DNA of 64,000 bases from Neoroseomonas terrae. Its GTDB lineage: Bacteria > Pseudomonadota > Alphaproteobacteria > Acetobacterales > Acetobacteraceae. Numbering within the stretch: the stretch's first letter is position 1; every line of letters starts with the position of its first letter. The stretch covers positions 166,602 through 230,601 of the forward strand of contig NZ_JAAEDI010000006.1 in the NCBI RefSeq assembly GCF_018129025.1, given 5' to 3'. The notes beneath the pieces were generated by a model, which was given only the letters and a program-made list of their open reading frames with translations, searched no databases and had not been told where the DNA came from. Both the position numbers and the translations under genes were made by a program. Below are positions 52,591 to 61,265 of the stretch, one piece after another.

Positions 52591-54305
52591 ACCGCTACCC
52601 TCTCTCGACGCTGCAATTGCGGGATGACGGGCGGCGGCAGGGCCGGCTGAAACCGCCGCCCCAGCAGCACGGTCCGGCGCGGATCCACCGCGATGGGGCT
52701 TCCGGTCGTCACGATGCCCAGCGCCAGCACGGCATCCCCGCCGTCGGTCAGTGCCGCGGCACCGCGAATCGCCAGCGCACCGCCGGCCGCGATGCCGTCG
52801 GCGAGATCCAGCAGGACCGCCGCACCGGTGATCCTGATCCCTGCGGCCGATGCCACCGCGTCGGCGCCGTCCTGCAACGCCGCGGCGCCGGCGATCGAGA
52901 CCGTGCCCGATGCGGTCGCCGTGTCGTTGCCGTCCACAAGGGCCATCGCCCCCTGGATCACGTTCCCCAGGCCACCGGACGCCGTGACGCTGTCCGGCCC
53001 ATCCGCCACTGCCGCCGCGCCCGCGATGAGCACGACCGCCGCGCCTGTGACTGCGTCGGCGCCATCGGACAGCGCTGCAGTGCCGCCGACCCGGACGACG
53101 CCGGCTGCCTGGACGCTGTCGGCGCTGTCCACCAGCGCCGCGCTGCCGGTGATGCCCCCTTCGGCACCGCCGGTCGCGCTGACGACGTCCGGCCCGTCGG
53201 CCAGCGATGCCACGCCGGTGACGGAGACGGTGCCGGACGCCGCGGCCTGGTCGGTTCCGTCCGTGACACCGGCGGCGCCTGCGATCGCGACCGTTCCGGC
53301 CGCCTGCGCACCGTCGCTGGAATCGTTCAGCGCCGCGCCGCCCGCGACCCTGACGGTGCCCGCCACCGACGCCGCATCGGCGCTGTCCACGCCTGCCACA
53401 GCACCGCTGATGAGAGCCGCGGCCGCAGAGCTGACCACGTCCGGTCCATCGGACAGGATCGCTTCGCCGGCTATCTCTCCGGGGCCGTCCGCAGGGATTC
53501 CGCGCGCGACGGACCGCCATACGGGGCGCTGCAGCAAATCCCACGGATCGGCCAGGAAGGCCCGCATCTCCCCGTCCGACCACTGCCGCGAGGCCATGCC
53601 AGCAGCGAAGACGCGCCCGGTCAGGAAGTAGTCCGTCCCGTAGTCCGCCCCGCCGATGTTCTCGAAGGCGTCCTGCTCCGTCGTCCCACCAAAGGCGGTG
53701 CTGGTCCCGCTGGAGCCGGCCGAGAGCACGCCCGTGCTCAGGTTCAGGATGTAGCCGGCATGCTGAGTCACGCCGTCAGTCGCGCCGACCATCAGCAGGA
53801 CGTTCCCCGCAGCCCAGTTGCCGAGGGCGAACTCGACGCCGCCATTCGAACGCCGGCCGATGGAGAAGAAGACCTGCGACGCGGTCGGCGCGAAAGCCAG
53901 GTAGGTGATGCCGGCCGCGCCCGTCATCGAATAGATCGCCGGGTACTGTCCGCCCGCCGGCGCGCCATCCACGATCGCCATGGCGAAGATGGTCGCCGGA
54001 GCCAAGTCTGTCTGGAGCGACGGAGGCGCCCAGGTCGCGCGCTGCGCCTGGAACATCCCTCCCGCGCTGTTGTGCAGCGAGCACGGGCCGAACGCGCCGG
54101 TGATCACCTGCGGGACGGCCGACTGCGGCTCGATGTACGGGCCGCCGGGCTCTGGAGCGAGGTTGTAGAGCCGGCGTTGGCCGCCGAGCGCGCCGGGGAA
54201 GTAGAGGCTGCGCAGGCGGTCCGCGAGCGGGTGCTGTCGGTTGACGCCCCGCAGTTCGGTCGGGATGGCGTAGGGCGACCCCGCCCGCATGCGACGCGCC
54301 GGCAT
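52587..54305 (-). CDS. Virion protein: LamG-like domain plus twelve tandem repeats
   Basis: A 572-residue protein. Residues about 70-265 look like a concanavalin/LamG domain (TIFAMAIVDG; FFSIGRRSNGGVEFALGNW; GRVFAAGMASRQWSDGEMRAFL). Residues 280-535 are about twelve repeats of 21-23 residues, consensus GAAALxDGxDxVxAxGTVxI, each with DGxD. The last ~35 residues are basic. The repeat part would form a stacked beta structure, perhaps with calcium between Asp residues. It probably decorates the head or neck and binds a surface sugar; there is no enzymatic motif. ATG 54305. Confidence 0.65.
   Translation of the reverse strand: MPARRMRAGSPYAIPTELRGVNRQHPLADRLRSLYFPGALGGQRRLYNLAPEPGGPYIEPQSAVPQVITGAFGPCSLHNSAGGMFQAQRATWAPPSLQTDLAPATIFAMAIVDGAPAGGQYPAIYSMTGAAGITYLAFAPTASQVFFSIGRRSNGGVEFALGNWAAGNVLLMVGATDGVTQHAGYILNLSTGVLSAGSSGTSTAFGGTTEQDAFENIGGADYGTDYFLTGRVFAAGMASRQWSDGEMRAFLADPWDLLQRPVWRSVARGIPADGPGEIAGEAILSDGPDVVSSAAAALISGAVAGVDSADAASVAGTVRVAGGAALNDSSDGAQAAGTVAIAGAAGVTDGTDQAAASGTVSVTGVASLADGPDVVSATGGAEGGITGSAALVDSADSVQAAGVVRVGGTAALSDGADAVTGAAVVLIAGAAAVADGPDSVTASGGLGNVIQGAMALVDGNDTATASGTVSIAGAAALQDGADAVASAAGIRITGAAVLLDLADGIAAGGALAIRGAAALTDGGDAVLALGIVTTGSPIAVDPRRTVLLGRRFQPALPPPVIPQLQRRERVAV
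52701..53468. repeat. Tandem coding repeats, about 63-69 bp each
   Basis: About twelve imperfect units encode the 21-23-residue repeats of the virion protein. Units differ in codons but share the GACGGC..GAC core. Such arrays can gain or lose units by slippage. Confidence 0.75.
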
Positions 54306-54308
54306 TCG

Positions 54309-54776
54309 TCAGCTGACCTGCTCGGCGTAGGACCGGAACTTCATCGTCATGTTCGTCGCGTGGTTCGGCAGCGCCGCGCCCGTCCGATTGACGACATAGG
54401 GCATGAACTTGCTCGGCGGGATGATCCCGCGGCATGACCCGCGATGAGCCAGGGTCGCCTGCTTGAAGGTGATGACCCCGAAGAAGTAGCCGCCCCCGGG
54501 ATAGTCAGTGACGGCCGCCCCGTCGGTAGTGTTCGGGTAGGTGCCATCATGCTGCTCCGGGAGCAGGTAGACGGCCAGATGCCCGCCGATGCCCACCGCC
54601 CAGGTGCTGGTGACGCAGGAGAAGGAAAACTCCCCGTACAGGTGCAGGTTGGCCGAGTTGTCCAGCGCAGCCGCGATCGTCGACAGCTTGCCGCCGTTGC
54701 TCGCGAGCGCCTGGAAGTCCGCCGGATTGAAGGCGTCGACCCAGGATGCCGGGGCGCCATACTTCGCGTCAGCCAT
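54309..54776 (-). CDS. Phage virion-associated protein
   Basis: A 155-residue protein with no membrane part. Motifs such as LHLYGEFSFSCVTSTW, GYFFGVITFKQATL and a C-terminal MTMKFRSYAEQ suggest a beta-sandwich virion protein. Not recognised. It overlaps the next upstream gene by eight bases. Confidence 0.55.
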   Translation of the reverse strand: MADAKYGAPASWVDAFNPADFQALASNGGKLSTIAAALDNSANLHLYGEFSFSCVTSTWAVGIGGHLAVYLLPEQHDGTYPNTTDGAAVTDYPGGGYFFGVITFKQATLAHRGSCRGIIPPSKFMPYVVNRTGAALPNHATNMTMKFRSYAEQVS

Positions 54777-55278
54777 CCTGCAGGCCCCTTGCGGCTGTCA
54801 CGTTCTCGGCTGTCACCGCGGGCACCCAGACCGGGAACTCCGCCGTCATCAGGGCGGTGAGACGCTCGACCGTCGCCGGCCGCATCAGCCCAGCGGCAGC
54901 GAAGCCAGCCATCATGGTCGTGATGACCTCGCGGTCTTCCTCGGTGTCGGTGCCGAGCGCGTCGGTATGCTGGACCGCATCGACCGCGATGATCGCTGCG
55001 GCGATGAGGGCATTCTGCTGCTCGTCGGCGGTCGGCTCTCTGCGGGAAAAGAGCTTCAGCCGGCCCCAGTCGCCGGTTTTCAGCAGGATGCTGAGGGCAG
55101 CCCGGCTGGACACGGCAACCGGGCGTTCCTCCCGATGCGCGTTCAGCAGGAAGGCAACCTGAGCAGCGCTGAACGCCGCGTACTCCTCGGAGAGCGCCAC
55201 AGCCTTCAGCGACTGCATCCCAGGCTGCCAGCCATACTGGTCAGCCGCGCCGACCGCCCAGGTGCGAGATTCCGACAC
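54769..55278 (-). CDS. Hypothetical phage protein
   Basis: A 169-residue mostly helical protein (ALSEEYAAFSAAQVAFLLN; ALIAAAIIAVDAVQHTDAL). Starts at GTG 55278. No family recognised; it sits in the neck/tail accessory block. Ten bases separate it from the upstream gene. Confidence 0.55.
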   Translation of the reverse strand: MSESRTWAVGAADQYGWQPGMQSLKAVALSEEYAAFSAAQVAFLLNAHREERPVAVSSRAALSILLKTGDWGRLKLFSRREPTADEQQNALIAAAIIAVDAVQHTDALGTDTEEDREVITTMMAGFAAAGLMRPATVERLTALMTAEFPVWVPAVTAENVTAARGLQDG

Positions 55279-55288
55279 GGCCGGCGCC

Positions 55289-55693
55289 TCAGGCGTTGCC
55301 GCGGGTGTAGGAAAAGCTGCTGATCGTGACCGTCTGCGCGTTCGCGATGCTGGTGTTGTCCAGCGTCATGTCACCGCCGCCGCCGGTTCCGGTGATCGTG
55401 CCCTGCGCATGCGTGGTCGTGCCGGCGCTGTCCTTCAGCCGCCAGTGCCCGGCGGTACCGCCCGCACCCGCCGTGCCCTGCCAGGTGCCGGACTTTGCGA
55501 CCACACCACCCGATGCCGCGCCCATCCAGTCGGACGGCAGGGTGATCTCGCACAGCAGCGTGCCGATGTCCGCCGCCGCGCAGTCCGCCGGCGGAGCGCC
55601 GGTCCGGATCTGCAGCTTCGGCGACGTGCCGACCGTCGATTCCAGCTGGTTGGCCTGGTTGTTGCGCAGGGTCGCGCCGAACTGGAGCGTCAT
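55289..55693 (-). CDS. Hypothetical phage virion protein
   Basis: A 134-residue Gly/Thr-rich beta protein (SPKLQIRTGAPPADC; GHWRLKDSAGTTTHAQGTI; TLDNTSIANAQTVTISSFSY). Looks like a small structural or decoration protein. No specific family. ATG 55693. Confidence 0.55.
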   Translation of the reverse strand: MTLQFGATLRNNQANQLESTVGTSPKLQIRTGAPPADCAAADIGTLLCEITLPSDWMGAASGGVVAKSGTWQGTAGAGGTAGHWRLKDSAGTTTHAQGTITGTGGGGDMTLDNTSIANAQTVTISSFSYTRGNA

Positions 55694-55706
55694 GACAGGC
55701 GCCTCG

Positions 55707-56036
55707 CTACTCGGTTTCGGACAGGGTCAGGCGCCAGGTGACGCCCTCGATATCGAGCTCGGCCGTCTCGACCTTGAAGGCCTCGGCGCCGATGGTGATG
55801 CGGTCGCCGCGCTCCGGATCGACCGGCAGCGCGGCCCGCGGCACGTTTACCTCCCGCCTCGGCGTGACGGTGCCGAGCGTGGCGCCGCCGAACTCCTGCA
55901 TCTCCGGACGGGATTCGATGCCGCGGAAGGCGACCGGCCCAGCCGGCGCGCGCGCCGGGCCGGCCGACCAGGTGCAGGCGGTCGACAGATTCGGGTCGCT
56001 GTGCAAGGCAGCGACCGCATCATCGAAGACGGACAC
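55707..56036 (-). CDS. Head-tail joining protein (gpFII-like) candidate
   Basis: A 109-residue protein with the size, position and beta pattern of gpFII-type joiners: MSVFDDAVAALHSDPNL, FRGIESRPEMQEFGG, REVNVPRAALPVDPERGD, and a C-terminal VETAELDIEGVTWRLTL. It would seal the portal-tail interface. The start codon is GTG 56036. Twelve bases lie between it and the upstream gene. Confidence 0.7.
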   Translation of the reverse strand: MSVFDDAVAALHSDPNLSTACTWSAGPARAPAGPVAFRGIESRPEMQEFGGATLGTVTPRREVNVPRAALPVDPERGDRITIGAEAFKVETAELDIEGVTWRLTLSETE

Positions 56037-56048
56037 CGCGTCGGAGGC

Positions 56049-56315
56049 CTAGCGCCGGGAGCGCGACGAGCCGGAGCCGCTACCCCTGACGGTATCCACC
56101 TCTCCACCCTCGACGGAATCGGCGCCGTCCAGTGTGTCGGAGCTGGAGCCGTCGAGGGTGTCGACGCCGCCCTCGGCAGGCGCCTCGGCCGTGTCCTCCA
56201 CGATGCCGGCCAGCACCAGCGCGGGGGCCTCGTCGTCTGCGATCTCGACGATCGCGCCAGGACCGTGGGGCTCGCCCCCAACCACCACGGTCCCGATCTT
56301 CACCCGGGCGCGCAT
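56049..56315 (-). CDS. Small phage protein with Asp-rich repeats
   Basis: An 88-residue protein directly after the capsid gene. The N-terminal half (ARVKIGTVVVGGEPHGPG, EIADDEAPALVLAGI) is folded-looking; the second half repeats VDTLDG/SDTLDG/ADSVEG and ends GSGSGSSRSRR. May be a head-completion or decoration protein; unknown. Start ATG 56315, two bases from the capsid stop. Confidence 0.55.
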   Translation of the reverse strand: MRARVKIGTVVVGGEPHGPGAIVEIADDEAPALVLAGIVEDTAEAPAEGGVDTLDGSSSDTLDGADSVEGGEVDTVRGSGSGSSRSRR

Positions 56316-56317
56316 GG

Positions 56318-57349
56318 TCAACGCACCTTCGCGGCGGCGGCGGCGCCGACGCGCTTCGGGATGACAAGCGGCGCCGACTGCATCAGCAGGATGCGGCGGG
56401 CCGGGTCCTTCTCGATCCAGCTCTTGGGCGCATAGGCGAGCGCCCCATAGGCGAACTCGGGATCGATGATGGCACCGAAGGCGCGCTCGCCTTCCAGGTC
56501 CTCCGAACCGAGCAGCACCGTGCCGTCGGCCAGCATGGGCTTCTCCTGCCCGTCGACCGGATCGATGTACCAGTCGTTGTACAGCCACAGGGCATAGTTG
56601 CCCCAGTGCCCCTTGTACTGGCCGCCCGCGACACGCCCACCGCCGAGATTGACGTTGCTGTCGCCGGCGCGCTGGAAGTCGATCGCCTTCTCGATCGCCG
56701 GGTCGGCCTTGAAGTAGTTCCAGGCCATCGGCGTGAAGACGATGTCGGTCACCGCCGCGCCGCTCTCCTGCAGCACCGTGGTCGCCCAGGTCTCGATGTT
56801 CGCCGACGGCGACACACCCGCCTCGCCCCAACGGTCGCCTGATGTCAGCGTGATGGTCAGGCCGGAGGGACGGCTGAAGTTGATGACCGTATCCGGGAAG
56901 CCCTCACCCACGACGGTGATCGTTCCCGTGGCGAGCGCACTTGCCGCCATCCATTCGAGGCGACGATCGATCATCGCCATCTGATCCTCGAGCTCCTGCT
57001 CGATGATAGCCAGCTCGCGCTCCGCCGCGGACAGCGCACCACCGAGCTTCTCGCCGGCAATGCGCTTGAGCGGACGACGCGGGTCGAGCGGCCGGCGGTC
57101 CTTGATGTAGGGCGGCTTGAAGCTGTTCGTGGTGAAGCCGCGGCTTTCCACCAGCTTGCCCTGCACCAGAGGCGAGCAGAACGGCGCCAGGCGCCGCTTG
57201 CCGACGATGACATCGATCGAAACCTCTTCGGAATCGTATTCGATGATGCCGGGGAAGAACTTGCTCAGCAGGAAGCCGGGCGAGCGCCCCCGCAGGTCGC
57301 GCACCACACGCACCAGGGTCGCCGTGTCATAGGCGTTGCCGACGGACAT
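56318..57349 (-). CDS. Major capsid protein, lambda gpE family
   Basis: A 343-residue HK97-fold shell protein of the gpE type: DTATLVRVVRDLRGRSPGFLL, EEVSIDVIVGKRRLAPFCSPL, ERELAIIEQELEDQMAMIDRR, DRWGEAGVSPSANIETWATT and WLYNDWYIDPVDGQEKPMLA are all typical. Full length. It follows the decoration gene as gpE follows gpD in lambda. Confidence 0.93.
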   Translation of the reverse strand: MSVGNAYDTATLVRVVRDLRGRSPGFLLSKFFPGIIEYDSEEVSIDVIVGKRRLAPFCSPLVQGKLVESRGFTTNSFKPPYIKDRRPLDPRRPLKRIAGEKLGGALSAAERELAIIEQELEDQMAMIDRRLEWMAASALATGTITVVGEGFPDTVINFSRPSGLTITLTSGDRWGEAGVSPSANIETWATTVLQESGAAVTDIVFTPMAWNYFKADPAIEKAIDFQRAGDSNVNLGGGRVAGGQYKGHWGNYALWLYNDWYIDPVDGQEKPMLADGTVLLGSEDLEGERAFGAIIDPEFAYGALAYAPKSWIEKDPARRILLMQSAPLVIPKRVGAAAAAKVR

Positions 57350-57400
57350 GTCTCACTTCTCCATCGCCGCCGCGCGGCGCTCTGGGGTTGCTGGTAGGCG

Positions 57401-57784
57401 TCAGGCCGCGACGGCGGCCTTCAGATGGATGCCTCGGGCGGTCAGCGCGGGACGCACGCTGGCGAGCGTGTGGGCGGTCCCGAGGATCACGCCGGCCTCG
57501 TTGAACTCGCCCGCCTCGAACACGCCGGTGGAGGCGTCGCTGCCGCCGGTCGTGATGTTGTCGGCGGCGATCGCGCACGGCGTCTGGCTGCCGTCGGACG
57601 CGGCGGAGAGGCTGATGATGTACTTCCCGCTGGCGGTGATCCGGCCGAGCAGATGCCCGCGCTGGATCGTCTGGCCCGCCAGGATGGTCACCGTGCGGGT
57701 GATGACCGGATAGTCGGTCAGCAGCAGCTTGTCGGGCGTGTAGGTTTCGGCCTGCACGGCAGGGCCGACGAGGGAACCGCTCAT
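57401..57784 (-). CDS. Head decoration protein, gpD family
   Basis: A 127-residue protein of the lambda gpD type: YPVITRTVTILAGQTIQRGHL, LGRITASGKYIISLS, PCAIAADNITTGGSD. Trimers stabilise the expanded capsid. ATG 57784 has AGGAG six bases upstream. It lies between scaffold-like and capsid genes. Confidence 0.88.
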   Translation of the reverse strand: MSGSLVGPAVQAETYTPDKLLLTDYPVITRTVTILAGQTIQRGHLLGRITASGKYIISLSAASDGSQTPCAIAADNITTGGSDASTGVFEAGEFNEAGVILGTAHTLASVRPALTARGIHLKAAVAA

Positions 57785-57809
57785 GGAAGTCTCCTGTCTC
57801 GGGTTGGGT

Positions 57810-58433
57810 TCAGGCTTCGCCGCGCGCCTTGCGCCCCGCGGCAAGGATCGCCGCCGCGGTCGCTTCGGCGCTGCCCTGCGGCGCGGGTGGCGCATCCGCG
57901 CCAAGCTGCGGGTTCGCTTCCGGGCCGGCGCCGTTCATGCGCTCATCGAGTGAACGGCGGCGGCCTTTGCCGCCATCCGCATCCGCGGCGGCGTGCGCCA
58001 GCTGGAGCACCGTCTCGGCATTCGACGAGGAGAGGCCGGTGCTGAAAGCGAGGAAGGCGCCGAGCGCTGCGTAGCTGCCGACGGCGTGCCGGCTGGTGAC
58101 GATCGCCTGGATGCGGGCGGCCGGCTTCTCCTTCTCCGGCCCCTCATCCGCGGCGTCGTCGTCTTCGTCGCCTTCACCCTCGGCGTCCGGCTTCTTCTCC
58201 TTCTCCGGCGCCTCACTCTCTTCGTCGTCGGCGCCGTCTTCGTCGTCCTCGCCCTCGGCGTCCGGCTTCCTCTCCTTCTCCTCCTCCGCCGCCTTACTGG
58301 CGGGCGGGGCCTGAAGATGCGCGGCGGGCGCCGGAGCAGGCGGGCCCTTGCGGGTGCCCTCATCCTCCAGGGCCGCCCGGCCAAAGCCGAGCAGATGGGC
58401 GAAGGGCAGCGCGCCCAGATCGCGAAGATGCAT
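57810..58433 (-). CDS. Acidic scaffold-like phage protein with an internal duplication
   Basis: A 207-residue protein between the head protease and decoration genes, the place of Nu3-type scaffolds. The middle (about residues 51-103) is very acidic and contains two similar units, each starting with KPDAEGE and ending with PEKEK. A helical region follows with AVGSYAALGAFLAFSTGLS and LDERMNGAG, then AILAAGRKARGEA. The frame continues upstream but AGGAGA eight bases before ATG 58433 supports this start. Scaffold function is inferred. Confidence 0.65.
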   Translation of the reverse strand: MHLRDLGALPFAHLLGFGRAALEDEGTRKGPPAPAPAAHLQAPPASKAAEEEKERKPDAEGEDDEDGADDEESEAPEKEKKPDAEGEGDEDDDAADEGPEKEKPAARIQAIVTSRHAVGSYAALGAFLAFSTGLSSSNAETVLQLAHAAADADGGKGRRRSLDERMNGAGPEANPQLGADAPPAPQGSAEATAAAILAAGRKARGEA

Positions 58434-58489
58434 CGCGGGGTCTCCTACGGTCAGGTTGTGGAAGCGCGCCGCCGGAAGGCAGCGAAGGG

Positions 58490-59395
58490 TCAGAGGCTGG
58501 CGAGCAGCGAGCGGAACGCGGCGTCGGGCGCCATCACGGAATCGGCCAGGCCGACCGAGACAGCCTCGGCGCCCATGAAGCACGCGGCCTGCTGGCCGCG
58601 AACGCTGGCCGGGGTCAGGTTCCGGTTGGCGGCAACCGTCTCGACGAACAGTTCGCCGACGATGTCGATCTCGGCCTGCACCCGCTTGAGGAGGTCGGGC
58701 GTCACGCCCTCGAAACGCGACCGGCCTTCCTCGGCCTTTCGCGCGCCGTAGTGCACGAAGTGCACCGAGATGCCCTCGGCGTTGAGATGGCGCGAGAAGT
58801 CCGCGAGCATGGTGATCACGCCGACGCTGCCGGCGCCCCCAGTGCGCGGCACCGTGATGCGATCGCACGCCGAGGCGATGGCATAGGCCGCCGAATAGGC
58901 GCCCTCGGCGCAGATACCCCAGATCGGCTTACCGCGACCGCGCAGCGCCCGCAGCGTATCGACCAGGTCGAAGCACCCGGCCACCTCGCCGCCCGGGCTA
59001 TCGAGGTCGAGCGCGATGGCACGCACCTGCGGATCCGCCAGGGCGGTGAACAGGTTCTGCCGCACCCCGTCATAGCCGGTCATGCCGGAATAAGGGCGCA
59101 GGCTGTAGAGCCGCTGCACCAGCGTTCCGTGCACCTCGATCACCGCGACGCCGGCGAGGATGTCGTAGCCCCGCCGGTCGGGGTCGCTGCCTGGGGCTGC
59201 GAGCCAGGGATCATTCTCGATCGCCTGGCGCGCCGCGACACCCGGCGCGAGGGCAATACCATCGGCGCGCGTGATGCTGGTCAGGCCAAGGCGCTCGGCC
59301 ACGGCCGCGATCGCCACTTCGGCCTTGTCGGGCCGCAGCAGCAGCGGGGCATTGAAGATCCGGCTGGCGAGCTGCGCGAAGCGGATATGGCTCAC
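58490..59395 (-). CDS. Phage head maturation protease, S49 family
   Basis: A 301-residue SppA-like serine peptidase corresponding to lambda gpC. The Ser-Lys dyad can be placed at S168 (AEGAYSAAYAIAS) and K220 (YGARKAEEGRS); LDLDSPGGEVAG and GGAGSVGVITMLAD are also typical. It trims head proteins during assembly. Starts at GTG 59395, overlapping the portal stop (GTGA). Confidence 0.92.
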   Translation of the reverse strand: MSHIRFAQLASRIFNAPLLLRPDKAEVAIAAVAERLGLTSITRADGIALAPGVAARQAIENDPWLAAPGSDPDRRGYDILAGVAVIEVHGTLVQRLYSLRPYSGMTGYDGVRQNLFTALADPQVRAIALDLDSPGGEVAGCFDLVDTLRALRGRGKPIWGICAEGAYSAAYAIASACDRITVPRTGGAGSVGVITMLADFSRHLNAEGISVHFVHYGARKAEEGRSRFEGVTPDLLKRVQAEIDIVGELFVETVAANRNLTPASVRGQQAACFMGAEAVSVGLADSVMAPDAAFRSLLASL

Positions 59396-61023
59396 GATGC
59401 GTCCTCCGGCACGGGGCCGTCCTGCGGTTCCGGCGCCAGGCTCGCGGCCGCGACCTGGCCGGCCCAGCCGGGCACCGGCAGGCCGCGCTGCCGGAAGGCC
59501 TCGATCTCGCGGGCGCGCTGGTCCAGCACGTCTTCCCAGTCCATGCCGGAGTTCTCCGCGGCCTCATGTTCCAGCGTGGACAGACCCGCTTCCATGCGAA
59601 GCTGCGCACCGGCCGGTTCCTTCACCGGGTCGATGTAGCCGCGCCCCGGCCCCCGCCAGTCCGCGCGGGAATAGGCGGCCCGCATCTCGACATAGTCCGG
59701 TGCGCCGGCCGGCAACGGCGGCGCATCGCGCTCCATCGCTTCCTCGAGGAAGGCGCACCAGATCGGATGCGCGAAGCCCCGCGCGAAGCCATGGCGGCGC
59801 CGCGTCAGCGTCTTCCACGTCTCAAGCAGTGCCGCGCGAGCCGAGCTGTAGTTGGTCCGCGACCAGTCCTGCGAGACCTGCATCTCCGACTGGCCGGTCG
59901 CGGATGCGATGTTGCGCAGAACCGCGTTGACGAAGTCGGGATAGTTGCCCGACGGGCGGTTCGCCGCGATCGTGTTGATCGTCTCGCCGGGAAACAGGTG
60001 CGCGAGCCGCACCCCATTCACCGCCAGGCGCTTATCCGCGTGGAAATCGGCCCGCGCCTGCTGATACGCAGGCAGCGAACCCCCATCGCCGAGCGCTTCC
60101 TGCACCAGGTCAGTGTCGAAGGGGCTCTGCACGTAGGCGGCGAAGATCGCGTTCACGATCGCGGCCTGCAATTCCACCCCATCGTAACGGGTCAGCGCCT
60201 TCATCCGCGCGAGAACCGGCGTCAGCACACCGACGCCGCGGTGCTGCTCGATCTCGTCGCGCTCGAAGTAGTGCACCACGACCGGGCGCCCCCAGCGCGT
60301 CTCCCGCACCCAGCGCCGCCAAGCGTAGCGCACCGGGCTGGACGTGAAATCGCCCGGATGCGCCTCGCGGAAGTGGTACGCAACCGCGGCGCCGTCCGCA
60401 TCGAGCTCGACGCCGGCGCGCATCCGGTCGGTGTCCATCCCATCGTTGGGGTTGGACAGCCGCGACGGCGCGACGAGTGCCGTGGTCGTGGCATAGACCC
60501 CGCGACCATAGGCCAGGCGCTCCGGCCGCCATGACACCAGGCCCAGCGCATCGCCCTCGACCAGCATGGTGCGGAAGCCCAGCCGGAACAGGTCGGGGAT
60601 GGTCCCCTGCCGCGCCGTATCCGCCCAGCACGCAGGATCGTGCGCCCAGTCGCGCCAGCAGCCTTTGGCCCAGGTCGTGAACTCCGCCGCCCACCTGGCA
60701 TCGAACGCCGGGGAGTACCAGGCGAGGCTCCGGAAGTCCGGCTTCGGCGCCGGCCGCAGATCCGCCCCGACCGCACCATCGACGATGCGGGTGACCGCAC
60801 CCGAGGCCCAGCCGTCATTTCGCACCAGGTCGGCAATGCGCGCCATGACAGTGCGGCGGGAGAACCCCATGGCGGCGTCGGGGCTGGTCAGCAGCGGGTT
60901 CCAGCCGGCCAGTTCCTGGCTCAGCAGATCGCCGGCCTGGTAGCCGCCGGCACTGGCAAGGCGTCGCCCCGACGAGCGTGCGATCGGCAGACCGTCCGCC
61001 CCGAGAATGGTGGGGGTACTCAT
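59392..61023 (-). CDS. Portal protein, lambda gpB family
   Basis: A 543-residue portal subunit that forms the dodecameric DNA gate. DLVRNDGWASGAVTRIVDGAVG near the start, LVEGDALGLVSWRPERL, a later VVHYFERDEIEQHRGVGVLTP and SGNYPDFVNAVLRNIASATG are typical of this family. Full length. ATG 61023 overlaps the gpW stop. Confidence 0.94.
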   Translation of the reverse strand: MSTPTILGADGLPIARSSGRRLASAGGYQAGDLLSQELAGWNPLLTSPDAAMGFSRRTVMARIADLVRNDGWASGAVTRIVDGAVGADLRPAPKPDFRSLAWYSPAFDARWAAEFTTWAKGCWRDWAHDPACWADTARQGTIPDLFRLGFRTMLVEGDALGLVSWRPERLAYGRGVYATTTALVAPSRLSNPNDGMDTDRMRAGVELDADGAAVAYHFREAHPGDFTSSPVRYAWRRWVRETRWGRPVVVHYFERDEIEQHRGVGVLTPVLARMKALTRYDGVELQAAIVNAIFAAYVQSPFDTDLVQEALGDGGSLPAYQQARADFHADKRLAVNGVRLAHLFPGETINTIAANRPSGNYPDFVNAVLRNIASATGQSEMQVSQDWSRTNYSSARAALLETWKTLTRRRHGFARGFAHPIWCAFLEEAMERDAPPLPAGAPDYVEMRAAYSRADWRGPGRGYIDPVKEPAGAQLRMEAGLSTLEHEAAENSGMDWEDVLDQRAREIEAFRQRGLPVPGWAGQVAAASLAPEPQDGPVPEDAS

Positions 61024-61265
61024 CCGAAGCGCAGCCCGATGGCACGACGGCGGCGCATCGGCGCATAGCCGAGCTGGCGTCGGAGTTCCTCGATGTACTG
61101 GTCGAGCGCCGCGCGATCGGAATCGCTGTAGCGGACCTGCCGCCCGTCAGCCAACACGACCTGCACAACCTTCGTGCCGGTCAGGAGCTGGTGACGCGCG
61201 CTCTCGGCTTGCGCAAGGCGCGCCCGGACCACCTCGAGGTCGACTTCCGGCAGCGTGCCTGACAT
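61020..61265 (-). CDS. Head-tail joining protein, gpW-like
   Basis: An 81-residue protein with the gpW arrangement: an N-terminal helix with LEVVRARLAQAESARHQLLTG, a short hairpin (VVQVVLADGRQVRYS), and a C-terminal helix (DRAALDQYIEELRRQLG) with a basic tail. Located between terminase and portal genes as in lambda. ATG 61265 overlaps the terminase stop; a GTG just before is an alternative. Confidence 0.85.
   Translation of the reverse strand: MSGTLPEVDLEVVRARLAQAESARHQLLTGTKVVQVVLADGRQVRYSDSDRAALDQYIEELRRQLGYAPMRRRRAIGLRFG

Noticed and set aside
52701..53468. Regularly spaced repeats that might suggest a CRISPR array.
   Set aside because: Units are imperfect, in frame, without constant repeats and unique spacers; they code protein repeats.
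52524..54437. Long open frames on both strands across the repeat protein gene.
   Set aside because: They arise from the GC-rich tandem repeats; only the 572-residue frame has a sensible domain and coupled neighbours.
58096..58314. Ser/Pro-rich plus-strand frame opposite the acidic scaffold.
   Set aside because: It is the reverse of the Asp/Glu repeats and has no start signal.
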